A stretch of 64,000 nucleotides of DNA from Neurospora tetraspora (lineage: Eukaryota; Ascomycota; Sordariomycetes; Sordariales; Sordariaceae): contig NW_026944386.1 in the NCBI RefSeq assembly GCF_033439725.1, forward strand, positions 1,860,001 to 1,924,000, written 5' to 3'. A program made the translations under genes and the position numbers. A model generated the notes under the pieces. It saw only the letters and a list, made by a program, of their open reading frames with translations. It did no database searches and was not told where the DNA came from. Positions 9,510-21,580 of this stretch are shown in pieces (position 1 is the first letter of the stretch; each line of letters begins with the position of its first letter).

Positions 9510-9533
9510 TAGGTGGTGCCTGTGTACCACCTA
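9510..9533. repeat. Inverted repeat, 8-nt arms and 8-nt loop
   Basis: TAGGTGGT and ACCACCTA are perfect complements separated by GCCTGTGT. The function is unknown. Confidence 0.6.
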
Positions 9534-10780
9534 CCCGGTATGTTAGCAGACACTAGAACTAGTCTAGGCTACCAGACCTCAAGTAAGTGTTCCAGTGTAC
9601 ATAAGTGTTATACTCCTCCCCCCATCTTTACAGGTATTTATCACAAGTCATTTGTGTGTCCCGGTAGCAGACAGAGTACCTTATGTAAACCGAGTAATCT
9701 CAATAGTTATCACTCCATTGCTAGGTACCAAGCTTGCCCTTGGTCTTATGTATTCCATCCCTTATTTCTGTTAGAAGTCGTGCTCCGATATATCTACACT
9801 ATCTAGGTGCGGAAGCTACCTCACCTACCTCCGCAGTACAGCACCTCTAGCCAAGTAAGCCAAGCCAGACAGACATAGATGGCCCCAACAACAAGTAAAG
9901 GAAAGGGAAGGAAGCAAAGTACCAAATGTGACTGACTCTTATCATTTCTTCTTCAGGTCGCTAGCTTATAAAGGTCCTAGTGTTAGGATCGTGACTCACG
10001 TGTCGCCTCGTCCGCCTGTACCTAACGTCCCCTGTTGTCCTGTGCTCCTATTGTCTCTGTGTTGTCTTGTTATCTCGTTGTCCTGTTATACATACCTCGC
10101 ACCTATGCGATCTATATCACAGTCACTGTTTCTGCATGTGACTTGCACAAGCACTTAACCCTCCATTCAGCTCCATATGTCTGCCTTTGTCTCATTCCTG
10201 TATAGGAGGAGCCCATGCATGAAACACGCTCGCACAACCCGTACAACCAACCAGTAATGCCAGTACAAAACATGAAAGCAAAAAGAAAAAAAAGAGCAAA
10301 GATACCTAGCAAACGTACCTAACCCTAGACCACATTCAAGAGTCTGTTAGGAAGGTATATATGAGTGTTGTTAAGAGCAAGAACATTGAACTTTTTTGTT
10401 GCCAGACGCCGTTTGATATGTACGGCAGGTGTTACAATGAACTTTCTCTCAATCCGGTGCTTCGATGTGGGCTTGTCTCGCTGCCCCGAGAAAGAAAATG
10501 AAGAAAGGGGCTATGAAGGCGTACATACAACAATTAAACAAACAGCGCTACTGTACTGTGTGTGCCCTAGTGCCCCAGTAAAAAGCCAGATAGATGAACC
10601 TCATCGATGAAGAGTAGCAAGAGCAAATAATAAAATCCCACCGACCACCAAGCACCGAGCGCCAGATGATAAAACCGAGCAACGACTGAAACTTGTTCCA
10701 AATCCCCATTATGTGTAAAAGCCAGCTCCGGCTTCAAATAACCAATCAACCAACCATCTCAGCAGTCGGATCCCTTGAAA

Positions 10781-13408
10781 TCACCAAGCATACCCCCCAC
10801 CACCATAATCATCATCCCTATCCATCCCATCCCACTCCGAATCCTCCTCATCATCATCGCCGCTGCCCCAATCCACAAAATCCTCCATCGTCAACGTCTG
10901 CTCCGTCAACTTCTGGTTATCCAACTGCAGCTCCACCTTCTCGCACCAGCCATGTCTGTACAAAATCTCCCCCGCTACGTTGGCCTCCCTAGGTGAAAGG
11001 GAGAGTGCCTCTGCTGATAGGGAGAGTGATGAGGTCACTGATACTTCACGCTCACGTTGGAAGCTGTTGCCGCGTGAGGGCGAGGGTGTGCCGCCGCCGG
11101 ATGAGGAGCCGGAGGATAGAGCTGCGATGCGGGCGCTTCGGCGGGTAGACTGTGAGGAGGAGCCTTGTTGGGCTTCGATGGATTGGGCTACCCATTTATC
11201 GGTGCGGGAGCGCTTGGTGGCGGAAGGGGGTACTTTGCTCGTTGACATTGTCGGTATCAGCTTGGGGGTGGGTGTTGGGGGACGTAGTGTGAAGGGGGGT
11301 TTGGGGTCTTCCCATTTCCGAAGAAAGACGCCTTTGAGACGGGCTTCCCATCTGTCGCGCATTTCGGAGCGCTGACGGATGGGGATGTTGAGTTTGGCGT
11401 TAATGTCGATGATTCGTAGATCAGGAAGGTCAGGGGCCGCATTGATCAGGGACTGGAAGAGGTTCTCGGCTGCGTCGGCGGACCACTTGCGCATGTTCTG
11501 CAGCTCAAGGGTGCGCAGACTCACTGGCCATTCTGGGACTTCTGTGACGCTTAGGACCTCGTCGTAGCTGGGGTCTGAGTCGTTGTAGAACTCGTGGTGG
11601 TTGTAGGTTTTGAGGTCGACGCTCAACGTTTGCAAGTATGGACAGGCTGTGCCTAAGACAGTAAGGAAGCTCAAGCTGAGGGACTGGTTGTGTTTCAAGT
11701 AAAGGTGCTCAAGGCGGTAGGCGCGGGTCAGAAGGTATTCCGAGAAATCATCGGCAGTGATTTCCCAGCAGTTGACGAGCTCCAAGGTCTTCAAAGTTTT
11801 GGGAAGAAGGTGGAGCAGATAGTCGTTTGCAATGGTGGAGGATTCGATAGACAGATACTCCAGTTGAGGAAGAGCGTTGATGGCATGAGCAAATTCGCTG
11901 ATCAAGAACTTTTCGAACCCTTCGTCTTCTTCGACAACGGCTGGCCAGTTATGCAGCGGCATCGAGGGCACCTGGAAGTTTTGGAGGCAAATCTTCTTGA
12001 GCGTTGAGAAAGCCGGAGTTTGGTGAATGATAGTCGGACTTTGCAAAGTCATGTCGGGGGTCATCAACCTCCCATTCCATCTCCAGGCCTCGAGTTCGAT
12101 GGGCTTGTGCTCGGTTCCTGGAGGGTCGCCGCCATTGAGGAATTTCCACATTGCGGTTGGGTATTTCCATCTCAGGCTCGCTTCAAGAGATCTGAATGGG
12201 GCATCGTCCTTTGCATGGAAGAAGTCGATAGACTTGAGCATTGGAACATTGGCGAAAAGGGCGTCCCAGTCAAGGTGTTGCCCTTTATAAGTCTTGGAAG
12301 CAATCTCCTCAACATCGATCCGCAACTTCTTCACTTTCCACCTGTAGCGGTACCTCATCGTTGAGGGATCCGAGGACAAGAGCGCCACGAGTCCATGTGC
12401 CATTTTCCGGGTGAGCAACGGAGGAGAGTAATACAACGCCGTCAGGGCTGGTTCCGCAAGTTCCCTACAAAGACGGCTCGCAGATAAGAGAAGGTTGACA
12501 GCATCCCGATCGCGCTCGGCGGATGCAAACTTGAACACCAAGAGCCAGAGCTCATAGGGGAGATGTTGCCAAGGGGGGATGATTTGGGGTTTCTTTTCTG
12601 CTGCGTCTTCCTCGGCGTCACCAGAGCGAACAAGGTCTAACTTGGATTTCCTGGACGAAGCAGGCGTGCGTCTCTGAGTGGCAGTCGCCGGCGTGCCTCT
12701 TCTTCTCTTCCGCTCTGGAGTACGTGGAACTGACGATTCCCTGGCTCTGGCTACGGATGTAGCCGTTGCTCTGCCCCTGCGAGGAGTGGGGAGAGTTTCA
12801 TGGTCAGTATTGACGATGTCGTCATCTTGAGGATCGTCTTCTCCGTCGGTGTCTTCATGGAAAAAGCCGGACCGGGGACGGCGCCGCTTTCCTAGTGCTT
12901 GGCCTCGTGTGTTATTGTTGCTGGTGGTGCTGAGCTGGGTCCGAGATGGGCGCCCCCGTGTTGATGTGGCGGACCTGCGCGCGGGTTGTGCATCTCGTTC
13001 TCCGTCATCCTCTTCTTCGCTGTCGCTTTCATCAGGCGTAGTAGAGGCACTGTCGCTATCGTCGGAAGAATCTTCACGATAGTTGATGGACGACCTACGA
13101 GGGCGAATGTTGTGGTTGAGGGTGGTGTTGCTGGCCTTGTTGTTATTATTGGAGGGACCGCTGTTCCGGGCTGCCCCTGCTGAATCCCCGCTGCGAGCGC
13201 TTCGTCTTAGTGGGCTTGCTGGGCCCAGATTTGATGTCGCACCGCCGCCGATTGAAACACCAACAGCGGCTCCCACAGCACCCTGGCTCCCGGCTCGGCG
13301 TGGCCGCAGACTACGGCCACCAACTACCGCCGCTAACGCCTCCGTCGCCGATAGTGCAGATCTAGTACGGCTTCTCGCCGAAGCCCGCCGGGCCTCCACC
13401 TTTGGCAT
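10781..13408 (-). CDS. F-box/leucine-rich-repeat-like protein
   Basis: This is a single exon of 875 residues. About the first 270 residues are basic, Ser/Arg-rich and disordered, with acidic clusters (DESDSEEEDDGE). Near residues 273-320, WQHLPYELWLLVFKFAS followed by LCRELAEPALTALYYSPPLL is a fungal F-box, the part that binds Skp1 in SCF ubiquitin ligases. Residues about 330-690 contain irregular leucine-rich strands (LPQLEYLSIESS, LKTLELVNCWEITADDF, YRLEHLYLKHNQSL, LRTLELQNM), the likely substrate-recognition part. The C-terminus is Ser-rich and ends with an acidic Asp/Glu tail and a Gly/Tyr run. The role is inferred as a substrate adaptor of an SCF ligase; the target is unknown. The start is the first ATG of the open frame, ATGCCAAAGGTGG. 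Confidence 0.85.
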   Translation of the reverse strand: MPKVEARRASARSRTRSALSATEALAAVVGGRSLRPRRAGSQGAVGAAVGVSIGGGATSNLGPASPLRRSARSGDSAGAARNSGPSNNNNKASNTTLNHNIRPRRSSINYREDSSDDSDSASTTPDESDSEEEDDGERDAQPARRSATSTRGRPSRTQLSTTSNNNTRGQALGKRRRPRSGFFHEDTDGEDDPQDDDIVNTDHETLPTPRRGRATATSVARARESSVPRTPERKRRRGTPATATQRRTPASSRKSKLDLVRSGDAEEDAAEKKPQIIPPWQHLPYELWLLVFKFASAERDRDAVNLLLSASRLCRELAEPALTALYYSPPLLTRKMAHGLVALLSSDPSTMRYRYRWKVKKLRIDVEEIASKTYKGQHLDWDALFANVPMLKSIDFFHAKDDAPFRSLEASLRWKYPTAMWKFLNGGDPPGTEHKPIELEAWRWNGRLMTPDMTLQSPTIIHQTPAFSTLKKICLQNFQVPSMPLHNWPAVVEEDEGFEKFLISEFAHAINALPQLEYLSIESSTIANDYLLHLLPKTLKTLELVNCWEITADDFSEYLLTRAYRLEHLYLKHNQSLSLSFLTVLGTACPYLQTLSVDLKTYNHHEFYNDSDPSYDEVLSVTEVPEWPVSLRTLELQNMRKWSADAAENLFQSLINAAPDLPDLRIIDINAKLNIPIRQRSEMRDRWEARLKGVFLRKWEDPKPPFTLRPPTPTPKLIPTMSTSKVPPSATKRSRTDKWVAQSIEAQQGSSSQSTRRSARIAALSSGSSSGGGTPSPSRGNSFQREREVSVTSSLSLSAEALSLSPREANVAGEILYRHGWCEKVELQLDNQKLTEQTLTMEDFVDWGSGDDDEEDSEWDGMDRDDDYGGGGYAW

Positions 13409-14281
13409 GGCTACCTGTGTTGTTCAGCAAGCGGCATCGAATGGTGGGTTGGTTTTTGTTTGCGATTGATTGTTTGTGGAATTGAGTGCAAAGAAAGGAA
13501 GAATGTGGCAAGGTGCTTTCAACGGATTTCCAGGTTTTGTTTTGTTGCCTTCGTGTTGTTGGAAGACGGATGGTTGCGAGTCGGAAGATGGGTTCAGTGA
13601 TGATGAATGGTCGCAGTGAGCACAGGACCAGTCCGGAACAAGAAGTGGTCAATGGGAGGCGCTTCTGGGCTGGTTTGGTTGCTCACTGTGCGAGAGTGCT
13701 AAACGGACAATGCCAAGCGACCATTCGGTTCGCTTTCGTCCATTCCAACCAATCACAGGACTCAGCAAGCGACAGTCGAAGCCTGTTGCACGACCCACAT
13801 TAGCTAATCAACGATGCACGGAGCCATTAGAAATCCAAATCTCAAACGATACGACCGACCGAGCTCTTGGGACTGCAACTTGGAAAGCCAGCAGCCGTAA
13901 CAACACCAGAACTCAATGCCATGTAAATGAAATAGATGACTTTATTCGTTTCAGCCCTCAGTGATATGTTCGTTTAACAATCCAAAAGTTTGTCAGAACA
14001 GATCCCGAAGCGGGATGCAGACAGAACTCCAGACCTTTCTGGCACGACACTTAAACAAAGCGACTGCTCAAGACAAAGACAAAAAGGACCAAGCCGTTCT
14101 CGTGCACCGTCAACAATGGAAAAATCAGGGACTATATGTGCCACGTACTAAAAAAAACATGTCCATGCCGTCCATCTTGCACCAATGTCAAATCCCGGCA
14201 TTTCAAGGGAGCAAGCAAAAAGAGAATAACAAAAAGATGGGAGCATCTCAGTATACGAGACCGGCAAAAGAAAAGATAACT
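13409..14281. promoter_or_regulatory. Intergenic region upstream of the F-box gene
   Basis: No gene is seen. It contains the promoter and leader of the minus-strand F-box gene. The pol III terminator of the tRNA (an AAAAG-rich stretch at 14268-14276, a T-run on the minus strand) lies at its right edge. Confidence 0.4.
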
Positions 14282-14353
14282 CGATCCACCCAGGGGTCGA
14301 ACCTGGAACCTCCTGATTCGTAGTCAGACGCTCTGCCATTGAGCCAGCGGACC
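14282..14353 (-). tRNA. tRNA-Arg (anticodon ACG)
   Basis: The reverse complement folds as a complete cloverleaf without intron. The acceptor stem is GGTCCGC/GTGGATC with two G-T pairs. The D arm is GCTC-AATGGCA-GAGC. The anticodon arm is TCTGA-CTACGAA-TCAGG, placing ACG at 34-36. The T arm is CCAGG-TTCGACC-CCTGG and the discriminator is G. ACG, modified to ICG, decodes CGU/CGC/CGA arginine codons. A T-run follows within about 10 nt, as expected for RNA polymerase III termination. The internal A box (TGGCTCAATGG) and B box (GGTTCGACCCC) are visible. Confidence 0.95.
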
Positions 14354-14670
14354 TTGTTGAATATGTGTCACGGATGTTCCAGTTATGTGAGACCATGAGG
14401 CATCGTTTCCTTTCTTCACTAATTCTACTCTGCTGGATGGCGTGAGTGAACATCGTGCTGCTCATCACTGGACATCCCATCTGCAGCCTTTTTCTATCTT
14501 GAAAAGCACCGTTGCCTGTCCATGTGTATTCATAATGACGCTACAAACGTTCCGTGATCCCTTGACTTGAACCTCCCTATCCCATTACCCTGTTTCTCCA
14601 TGAACGCCCGAGAATGCATCAAAGCAAAGCAAGCCATCTAGTAACAAGCTTGTTAAACGAAAGGTTTCCC
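14354..14670. other. 3' flank between UFD1 and tRNA-Arg
   Basis: No gene is seen. It should contain the 3' untranslated region of UFD1 and the upstream flank of the tRNA. Confidence 0.4.
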
Positions 14671-15907
14671 CTAGACATTCCTGCCATCAAGTCGCCTCCC
14701 CTTGCTCTCCTCTGGCTTCTTCTCCGGTTGCGCGGCCTTATCATCACCATCGCCTTTCTTCTTCGGGGCTCCTCCACGGAGCGTCTGTCCCTGGCCGGCA
14801 AAGTGCGGCTGCTTGGCCGCGGCCGCTTCCCTCTCCTTGTCTGCCGCTGTCTTGACAGGTTTGATCTCGTATCCCAAGAAGAGCTTGTTGGGCGGCAGAC
14901 GCAGCGGCAAGGGGCCGTTGTTGTTCTTCCTCCTGGGCAGAACCACGTCCTTAACGTTGATCGAAGTGCCCGCCACCGGCGTCGCCGGCTTCGGTGTTCC
15001 CGTCTTGCTACCCTTCTTCGCCGCCAACCGCATACCCTCGCCGTGGAAATTGCCCACCGATGTGGTGGTGGCTCCCGGTGCAATAGCATCGTAGTTGATG
15101 GCCTGAGCCATGGTGCCCTGGTTGTGCAAAAGACCACCCGCCGGAAGTCCTCCGCCAACAGCCCTTCCGCTGCGCGGCGTGCTGGTACCGCTGCCTTGTG
15201 TCTGTCGCGACGGCTCGACGTAGCCAACTGGCGGCGCGAAATCGACGCTGACGTCTGTCTCGATCATGCAGACACCCATCTTAGCGGTCTCCGGCTTGAC
15301 GTCCAGGACCGCCATTTCGTAGATTTCATCGTTGTACTCAAAGTTGAAAACATCGCCCTTGGTGAGGGCCGCAAAGTTCCGGAAGGCCTTCTCGAGGACG
15401 GCACGGGGGTCGCTAATGTCGAGGAAGTTGACCGACTGCGGTTGAAGCTTTACTAGCTTGGCGAGTTCGAGAGATGTCGTCTTGATCTGGATCATATCGC
15501 CCACGTCGAGCTTAAGTGTCTGCATCATCCACTGCGGGATGTAGGCCCTACCCTCCTCCGCCACGAACTCCAACACACCGGCGTGTGTGTGTGCTCCCTG
15601 CGAGCCGTTGATGAGCTCTAGCATAATGGGCCATTGTACGTGTAGTCGCGAAACCTTGTCGAGAGCGGAAGGCGGGAGCAGGATCTTGGAGCCGTAGTTG
15701 AGTTCAGGTCGTTCGGCACCGGGCGCCATAACAAGGGGGTAGCAGCGGTAGTACTCATCGAAGCGTTGCGCGCCCCGAGAGCGACCAGCGGCGCGGCTGT
15801 AGATGTCTCCGTACTGTCACGGCCAGAGTGTTAGATGATTCCGGACATATCGAGGGGTCGAACAGCTCCCTTTGTAAACGAGCTTGACAACAAGGGTAGC
15901 TTACCAT
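14671..15907 (-). CDS. ufd1: UFD1, ubiquitin-binding Cdc48 cofactor
   Basis: There are two exons: 15907-15905 (just ATG) and 15813-14671, joined over a 91-nt GTAAGC...ACAG intron, giving 381 residues. The N-terminus reads MYGDIYSRAAG and FDEYYRCYPLVM, then LNYGSKILLPPSALDKVSRL, the conserved double-psi-barrel Ufd1 domain. GVLEFVAEEGRAYIPQWMM and MIQIKTTSLELAKLVKLQPQ continue it to about residue 200. The C-terminal half is Gly/Lys-rich with NKLFLGYEIKPVK. UFD1 with Npl4 recruits polyubiquitinated clients to the Cdc48/p97 ATPase for ER-associated degradation and chromatin extraction. The length matches fungal orthologues (about 360-400). Translation could also begin further upstream, because the frame stays open to 16144, but the short version fits the family start best. 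Confidence 0.92.
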
Positions 15908-16627
15908 AATCGCGAAGTAGCTGCTGGAGATGGCGTAAAGTGATGCTTTGGAGAGGAAAAACGACGTGGTATTTGTATCAAAAGGGGAGATCTCTAGGTA
16001 ATGTTCGCAGAATAAATACCCGGAACGACGAGGTGGCACAAGCGCAGTGAAGGGGATGTTGTGACGGCGTTGAAGCAACCTGACCGCGTGGAAGGTGAAG
16101 GCAACACGCAGATGACATACGTAACTAACTGGGCCAAGCACCACCGCCGAAAGTTACAGGCACGTTAGGTAATGACCGGGGCCCTGGCAAGGGTAGAGGT
16201 ACCTGCCTCGGCGGGATTGGCGGGGTGAGAAGGTGTACTAAGCCGTGGCGTCAGATCTGTGAAACCGTGCTGTGGCGCGAGCTTCCCCATTCTTAAACGC
16301 TTAGGTCAAAGGTACCTTGAGCGCTGCCTGTCCACTGCAGAACGCTCTGGACCTCGATGTCGGTGGAGAGCTCCATGTTAGTGATCGAGTTCATCAGATT
16401 CCCAATTCTGCCATCCGTGATTCTCTCCAAACACCATCCTCTACTTGTAGAGTTACCATTCGCTGTCGGCTCAGGCAACACAAACACTATCTCGGGACAT
16501 ATCCACACGAGCTCTGCGATATAGAGACAGAATAGGCCATTCCATGAAGACTACACAACTGCTTACATCCTGACGTCAACACCTCAAACACACAAACACA
16601 AACACGACACTAAAGACAACCTTCACA
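15908..16627. promoter_or_regulatory. Divergent promoter region, UFD1 / GYF protein
   Basis: This 720-bp stretch separates two divergently transcribed genes and must contain both promoters. A CA-rich leader (AACACCTCAAACACACAAACAC) precedes the plus-strand start, which sits in TTCACAATG. No other gene is seen. Confidence 0.5.
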
Positions 16628-18112
16628 ATGTCCTCCCGCTTCTCCGCCGCGCGCCCCAAACGCGCCAGCGAAGCCTACGCCCGCGCCCACCACGGCGAAT
16701 CGCGCTCTAACGACGACACCTCCGGCGGCCCCTCCCACAAGAAAGTCAAATTCGACGTCCGCAACCCCTCCGCGCTCGCGCCCTCAGCGCACGACGACGA
16801 CCTAGACGAAGCCGACGAGGAGGTTCTCGCCGCCGACGTGATCGGCGGGCTCTCACGGGCGACCAAGCGCGGCGCCGTCAACATTGACGGGTACGACTCG
16901 GACTCGGACAATGACAACCTGGAAGACCGGGCAGAAGCCCGGGGGAAGAGCCGCAAGAAGGGCAAAGATGCCGAGGACGTGGATCTGGCGGAGGTGATGG
17001 ATAATTACAACAAGCCTTCAAACGGGGCGGCAGCAGCGAATGATGAGGATGATGAGGTAGACATGTTCGGCGACTTGGAAGACGACGACGACGACGGAGC
17101 AAAACCCACCACAGCAGGCAAAAAGGACAAGAAATCCGTCCACTTCCTCGCCGACTCGGAAATCGAAGGCCAGGATCTCTCTTCCAAAGCCGGCGACACG
17201 GTCACCATCGACAAAGATAACCAATCCGGCGAGTCGGACGACGACGAAGAAACCATAGCAGCCGCCATCGCCGAGGAAGGCGTAGACGAAGAAGTCGGCC
17301 TTGGCGGGCTCAAGAAACACGCGCCCAAAATCGACGCCTTCAACATGAAAGCCGAGCAGGAAGAGGGCGCCTTCGACGAGGCGGGCAACTACATCCGCAG
17401 CGCGGCCGATGCCAATGCCGTGCACGACAAGTGGCTGGAGGGCCTGTCGAAAAAAGAAATCAAAAAGGCGGCGGCGGCGCACGAGAAGCGCGAGGCGGAG
17501 CGGCGGGCACAGGAGAGGGAGGATGATAAGATTGCCACTGGTGACCTACTTGGAAACTTGATCCTGACGCTGGAAAAGGGGGAGACGGCGCTGGAGGCGT
17601 TGGCGAGGTTGGGCAAGGACAAGACGAAGGGGCCGAAGAAGGTGCCCAAGTGGAAGCAGAAGAAGCAGGAGCGGAAACAGGGGATTGACGCGATGGATGT
17701 TGATGAAAAGAAAGGGGAAGAAGATCCCAAGCAGAAAAAGATTAGGGAGTCGATTGATGCCATCACGGAAGCGGCGGATAAGTTGCTGGGAAGGGATTAC
17801 CCGGATATTTACGATAAGGAGAGGGAGTGGTTGGTTAGAGAGTACAGAGCTGAGACGGGCGAGACTTGGGTGGAGCCTACGCCTAAAGAAGAGGAAAAGG
17901 AGGAAGAGTCATCGTCATCATCAGACGGACAACCAAGGATGTGGGAGTTTAGGTGGACAGATGGGAGAGACGGTGGAGGGAGTCAGGGACCGTTCGACGG
18001 GCCTACTATGAAGGCATGGCAGGATGCTGGGTACTTCAAGGAGGCGGTTGAGTTTAGGCCGGTAGGCGGCGGAGGGGAGGGGGACTGGTCTAGGGTTGCG
18101 ACGTTCGTATGA
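16628..18112 (+). CDS. LIN1/CD2BP2-like GYF-domain protein of U5 snRNP
   Basis: This is an intronless 494-residue protein. The N-terminus carries basic KKVKFDVRNP, followed by acidic low-complexity segments, and the CD2BP2-type GLGGLKKHAPKIDAFNMKAE and EEGAFDEAGNYIR motifs in the middle. KWLEGLSKKEIKKAAA follows. The C-terminal domain at about 438-490, MWEFRWTDGRDGG then GPFDGPTMKAWQDAGYF, is a GYF domain, which binds proline-rich ligands. Family members (yeast Lin1/Snu40, human CD2BP2/U5-52K) associate with the U5 snRNP protein Prp6 and leave before active spliceosome assembly. The nuclear splicing role is inferred from family membership. The gene is convergent with RVB2. Confidence 0.88.
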   Translation: MSSRFSAARPKRASEAYARAHHGESRSNDDTSGGPSHKKVKFDVRNPSALAPSAHDDDLDEADEEVLAADVIGGLSRATKRGAVNIDGYDSDSDNDNLEDRAEARGKSRKKGKDAEDVDLAEVMDNYNKPSNGAAAANDEDDEVDMFGDLEDDDDDGAKPTTAGKKDKKSVHFLADSEIEGQDLSSKAGDTVTIDKDNQSGESDDDEETIAAAIAEEGVDEEVGLGGLKKHAPKIDAFNMKAEQEEGAFDEAGNYIRSAADANAVHDKWLEGLSKKEIKKAAAAHEKREAERRAQEREDDKIATGDLLGNLILTLEKGETALEALARLGKDKTKGPKKVPKWKQKKQERKQGIDAMDVDEKKGEEDPKQKKIRESIDAITEAADKLLGRDYPDIYDKEREWLVREYRAETGETWVEPTPKEEEKEEESSSSSDGQPRMWEFRWTDGRDGGGSQGPFDGPTMKAWQDAGYFKEAVEFRPVGGGGEGDWSRVATFV

Positions 18113-18527
18113 TCATCACATGGTAGATGTGTATGGTTAGGTTTTGTACGATTGTGTGTGATAGTATACCCCCCGATTCGAAATGATGACAGAATCAAAA
18201 GCTTGACCATCAAGCCCAGAGCTCTCCCGGCGGCTGGTTGTCATATCACCCCCACAATGCCATAAAGTTCTCTCTTGCTACGCCATGCTTCGACTTCGTT
18301 TATAGTTCGTCGTATCATACAAACAGATATTTGCAAAACCCACCCCATCATCCATAATGACTTTGACAAAAACCTCGACTGGGCACATACAAAGCATAAG
18401 AAAACTTTGTTCATTCAAAGACGCCTTTTTGTTTAGCCATCCCAATTAAACGCCTACACGAAACGAATTATACCCCAAGATCATTAATCCTTGTGCTTGT
18501 CCCATTTCATTTCATCTCCTTCCTTCT
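18113..18527. other. Convergent 3' region between LIN1-like gene and RVB2
   Basis: No gene is seen. Both neighbouring genes end toward this 415-bp stretch, so it holds both 3' untranslated regions. Confidence 0.5.
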
Positions 18528-20111
<1,584 letters not shown>

Positions 20112-21580
20112 GTTGCCCACTGATTTGCAAGATATTAAGTTGTTACAGAGTTCTCCAAGAAAGGTCGCTTGGGTTTGGGTATTAAGGTGGGAGATGGATC
20201 AGTTCGCAGGTGGATGCAGGGATGGTTGGCAGTGAATGATGGAATGTGCTGAAAAGAGAAGGACGACGAAGTTCAAAGCTGCAGTGCGCGTCGCGCTGTG
20301 ATGGAACTTTGCAGTGAGTTCTCCAATTGCATACTGTAGACCGGCAGGCCGGGCATCCAGTGGTTCGTTACCAAAGTTACGTACCAATACGACCCTTTCG
20401 TACGCCGACTTACACGCCACTGTGGCTGAGGACGCAAACAGCGATACCACTGCAGAGAAGGGCAGGACGGGACGGGACCGCCCCCGGACTTGCGCCGGAG
20501 GAAGAGCTTGCCGGCACCTCCACGGTCCTGCGGACCCACAAGACCCCGGATATAAACCCACATCGGGAATCCGACTGAGTTGAGCAAAACAAAGGCTCTT
20601 TTATTCAGTAACTTTCAAAATTGAAACAAGCTGGAGCATCAGAAGCTTTGAGGTTTCATGAATGCTCAGGACGTTCGGGTCATGATTGTGTAAAAAGGTG
20701 GACCATCATACCATGCCCATTTCGTGGAGGCCGGCAACGTCCTAAGCCAGATACAGTAGAAGTTCTTGAGAACTCGGCAGTGTTGGTACGGGATCGTGAC
20801 TTGGATGCAAAGTGGAATAACAGGCAAACATGCAAGGACCGGAAGCGACCTGCAGGAGGTTCTTGAGGTACCCAAGGAGACGATGTGAGGCATTCTGTCA
20901 TCCTCCTCAACCTGCCTGTCCCGATGCAGTAGATGCATGATTGTAAAAGAGCTGAAAGGACTGGAGCAATGCAAGATATAAACATGACGTTCGGCCAGTC
21001 ATAACCATTGAATGGACAGAATGACAAGGGTCCGTAGCGCCTTCCTTTACAAGAGAAGTTGCAGCTCTGCAACCTCGGGCTCATGGTGGTCTCCCCAAAA
21101 ATATTTAAACCAAATTTCCCCACCAAAATTACAGACAGGCACTTCCATGTTTTCTTCTCCTTCAGACATCTTCGACGATTGTAGACCTGGCGTTCCGGAA
21201 TGCATTCAGAACTATTAGTTCGACTGTCCATTTAGACAAGGAAAAGAACATCAAATTTGTACCTTTGCGCGGCAAGCCCTAGTCTGATCTCATTCCCGTC
21301 TGGAGGTGCGGGGCCTCCAAAACTTTCACTCTACCTACGCGCCTACCCGCATACATCATACATCTACAATCTTCAACCGACAATATCGAACATCAACACA
21401 CATTTCAGGCTCAATTCCGAGATTGACTGAAGTCTGTACCGCTGGCACTGTCACAAATACTTTACCGTCTTGATCCGTCTTCGGTACCTTACCGCCTTCG
21501 CCACACATTGTCTGTTAAGCGCACGCTTGATTGCAGCGTCTCGTCTCACTGCACACCCCATCCATCCGCCTGGTGTCACC
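20112..21580. promoter_or_regulatory. Divergent promoter region, RVB2 / coiled-coil gene
   Basis: No gene is supported in this 1.47 kb. The left end carries the RVB2 promoter. The right end, with CT/CA-rich leader (TTCAACCGACAATATCGAACA), leads to the coiled-coil gene. Confidence 0.5.

Larger units (their letters stand above)
8451..10780. other. 2.3-kb non-coding stretch
   Basis: No gene is supported. The sequence is rich in TAGGTA/CTAGG-like words between 9300 and 9900 and contains two strong inverted repeats (listed separately). The part near 10700 should be the 3' untranslated region of the F-box gene on the minus strand. Confidence 0.6.

Noticed and set aside
14619-15227. Arg-rich 202-residue minus frame and plus-strand 280-residue frame over UFD1
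   Set aside because: Both overlap the well-supported UFD1 coding frame and have shadow composition.
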